A stretch of 64,000 bases of DNA, from positions 2,294,001-2,358,000 of the forward strand of contig NZ_CP007055.1 of NCBI RefSeq assembly GCF_000517625.1, in the 5' to 3' direction. The notes under the pieces are model-generated. The model was not told the origin of the DNA, searched no databases, and saw nothing but the letters and a program-made list of their open reading frames with translations. How positions within the stretch are numbered: the stretch's first letter is position 1; each line of letters begins with the position of its first letter. The position numbers were made by a program, and so were the translations under genes. The DNA comes from Halostagnicola larsenii XH-48 (GTDB lineage Archaea > Halobacteriota > Halobacteria > Halobacteriales > Natrialbaceae). This document shows positions 62,532-64,000 of the stretch, piece after piece.

Positions 62532-64000
62532 GCCGACTCACCTCCCCCGCGGCGAACTCGAACTGAGAGACGACCGCGTTGGCGAGTTCCTCGTCGATGT
62601 CGCCCTCCTCGAGGAGAACGGCGATTTCTTCGAACAGGGCCTCGGTTTCGGCGAGATCCGCATCGCCGCCGGTACTGGCCTCGCGGAGGATGCGATCGAG
62701 TTCGCCACGAGGTTGCTCGAGGAGCGCCTCGAGCGCGCTGGACTCGCCGTAAATTTCCGCTTTTCGACCCGTTAGGTCGACGTCCTCGAGCGAACAGTCG
62801 GGAGCCTGCTCGAGGAGTTTCAGATAACGAGATTCCTCGTGGGTTCGGCGGAGTCCGCCCGAGCCGCGCTCGTACGAACAGCAGTAGAGGCGTTCGGTCG
62901 CCGCGCGGGTACCGATCGCCAGCCGTCTCCGGGCGCGCTGGGCGTGGTAGGTCTCGAAGGGGTCCGAAACGGATTCGCCGTCGGATATCGGCTCGAAGGT
63001 TCGCTCGAGAGCCGCCGGACTGGGATCCGTGACGGCGGGGTAGTTGGGCATGTCGCGGAGCCAGGCCGTCGGAAACAGCTGCGTGAGCGAGGGGTCGCCG
63101 GGATAGTTCGCTTCGATCAGATCGAGCACGAAGACGACGGCGTGTGGATCGTACGCCAACTCGTCGATCGAACAGACCGTCACTCCGCCGGTGGGGGCCT
63201 GCGCGTCGACCGTGTGGACGTGTGGCGCGTCGTACCTGATAGTCCGCTCGAGCATTCGGCGCAGACCCTCCCAATCGGGCCCGACGAGGTCGGTCTCCTC
63301 GACGAAGCGGGCGATCTCGAGCACTCGTCGAACGCCCGCGAACTGCTCTCTGGCGTCGACCCACTCCTCGTCGCGTGAAATTCGGCCTTTCAGATCCGTT
63401 CGAGTGAGCCAGCGTTCGACCGACTGGGCGACGCTCGGGCCATCACATTCCTCGAGCAGTGTGGTGGAAAAATCCTCGACTCGAACCGCAAGGCGGTTGT
63501 AGGCGACCGTTTGGGGATCGTCCGCTCGAGCACCAGTACGGGAGCGGGTCGATTCTGGAGCGAGGAGATCGTCGGAAAGCGTCTCTACGTCGCGGGCGCA
63601 CTGGAGGGTAACGAACGCGTAGAGTTCGTTGACCGCCGGATCCTCCGCGAGCGAGGGAACGCCGATCGTGGCGGTCGGGATGGACGCGTCGCGGAGTCGC
63701 GTTCGGGTTTCTGGCACCCGTTCGACTCGAGGGACGGCGACCGCGATGTCGTCGTAGCGAATGTCGTCGCGCCGATCGCGAAGGGACTGGATCTCGGTCA
63801 CGACCGTATCGACCTGCTCGCGACGCGTACGGGCCCGAATGCGTCGAGCAGTGCCGGGTTGGGCGTCGGTCGCAGCCGACTCCGTCATCCGTCCCGTCGC
63901 GAGGAACTCCGTTATCTGTCGGTGCGGGGGGTGCGAGTCAGAAGTGCCCCGAGTATCAGACAGCGAGTCGCGGTCAGGATCGACATCGGCTCCCTGCTCG
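62524..64000 (-). CDS. AddB/UvrD-like helicase C-terminal domains, truncated by window edge
   Basis: The visible 491 codons end with the stop at 62524. Reading from an ATG at 63888 gives 454 residues, but the frame is open without a stop to the window edge, so the gene probably continues. The part seen matches the second half of an AddB or UvrD-like helicase: IRARTRREQVDTVVTEIQSL (motif IV side), a degenerate motif V region (VCSIDELAYDPHAVVFVLDL) and a motif VI-like RRRLAIGTRAATERLYCCSY. No Walker A is visible. It would be the AddB-like partner of the helicase-nuclease downstream. It overlaps the next gene by 8 nt. Confidence 0.7.
   Translation of the reverse strand, partial: EQGADVDPDRDSLSDTRGTSDSHPPHRQITEFLATGRMTESAATDAQPGTARRIRARTRREQVDTVVTEIQSLRDRRDDIRYDDIAVAVPRVERVPETRTRLRDASIPTATIGVPSLAEDPAVNELYAFVTLQCARDVETLSDDLLAPESTRSRTGARADDPQTVAYNRLAVRVEDFSTTLLEECDGPSVAQSVERWLTRTDLKGRISRDEEWVDAREQFAGVRRVLEIARFVEETDLVGPDWEGLRRMLERTIRYDAPHVHTVDAQAPTGGVTVCSIDELAYDPHAVVFVLDLIEANYPGDPSLTQLFPTAWLRDMPNYPAVTDPSPAALERTFEPISDGESVSDPFETYHAQRARRRLAIGTRAATERLYCCSYERGSGGLRRTHEESRYLKLLEQAPDCSLEDVDLTGRKAEIYGESSALEALLEQPRGELDRILREASTGGDADLAETEALFEEIAVLLEEGDIDEELANAVVSQFEFAAGEVSRRE

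Noticed and set aside
1-64000. tRNA, rRNA or CRISPR loci
   Set aside because: No tRNA-like T-arm with matching acceptor stem was noticed in the intergenic gaps, and no regularly spaced 25-40 bp repeats. A covariance search was not possible.
1-64000. Many CTCGAG and GATC palindromes
   Set aside because: They are frequent in this genome because of codon use (Leu-Glu, Ile-Asp) and carry no information by themselves.

Overview
The window is a 64 kb stretch of chromosome from a haloarchaeon, most likely of the Natrialbales (Natrinema/Haloterrigena/Natronorubrum-like); the genus is an inference. The signs are very acidic proteins, GC-rich third codon positions, frequent CTCGAG, leaderless genes with a TATA-like box about 25-30 nt before the start codon, and family markers such as A-type ATPase, PAN, HalOD1, bacterio-opsin-activator-type HTH, pyruvoyl arginine decarboxylase and Tat-exported enzymes. 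No rRNA, tRNA, CRISPR array or transposase gene was seen.

Layout. 1-6 kb: 5' end of a DUF373 protein, an isochorismatase-fold hydrolase, a haloarchaeal radical-SAM protein with unusual Cys spacing, a membrane-anchored winged-helix regulator divergent from a secreted coiled-coil protein and a pilin, and a quinone-type methyltransferase. 6-18 kb: the A-type ATP synthase operon atpHIKECFAB; the last gene, atpD, is separated from atpB by four unrelated genes. 18-24.4 kb: housekeeping genes (pdaD, pan, pepF, truA) and small DUF proteins, with a multi-hairpin intergenic element between pdaD and pan. 24.5-34 kb: a sulfatase-fold protein lacking the formylglycine Cys, a crotonase lacking both hydratase Glu residues, a MATE transporter, 6-phosphogluconate dehydrogenase, several membrane proteins and a glycosyltransferase. 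34-39 kb: DUF2085 and TM2 membrane proteins, a malate:quinone oxidoreductase of the Campylobacter/Helicobacter type, and three small regulators. 39-47 kb: two ABC exporters, an orphan 2-oxoacid dehydrogenase E1 alpha, a VOC protein and an SDR. 47-54 kb: glutamate synthase large subunit and prolyl-tRNA synthetase. 54-57.7 kb: a Tat-exported alpha-amylase lying between a decayed copy of the qor 5' end and the intact qor gene. 57.8-64 kb: a tightly coupled three-gene helicase-nuclease operon.

The strongest candidate for an under-described system is that last operon (57761-64000, minus strand). An AddB-like protein (cut by the window edge), a separate Cas4/AddB-type protein that keeps the four-Cys iron-sulfur staple but has lost the nuclease D-x-K, and a complete UvrD/AddA-type helicase-nuclease overlap one another by 8 nt at each junction. 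I read it as an archaeal AddAB-like end-resection machine with a split AddB. Other notable points are the qor relic upstream of the amylase (about 83 of 98 bases identical, no gaps, with the promoter retained), the hairpin-rich element at 19592-19778, and the transmembrane regulator with its secreted neighbour at 2-5 kb.
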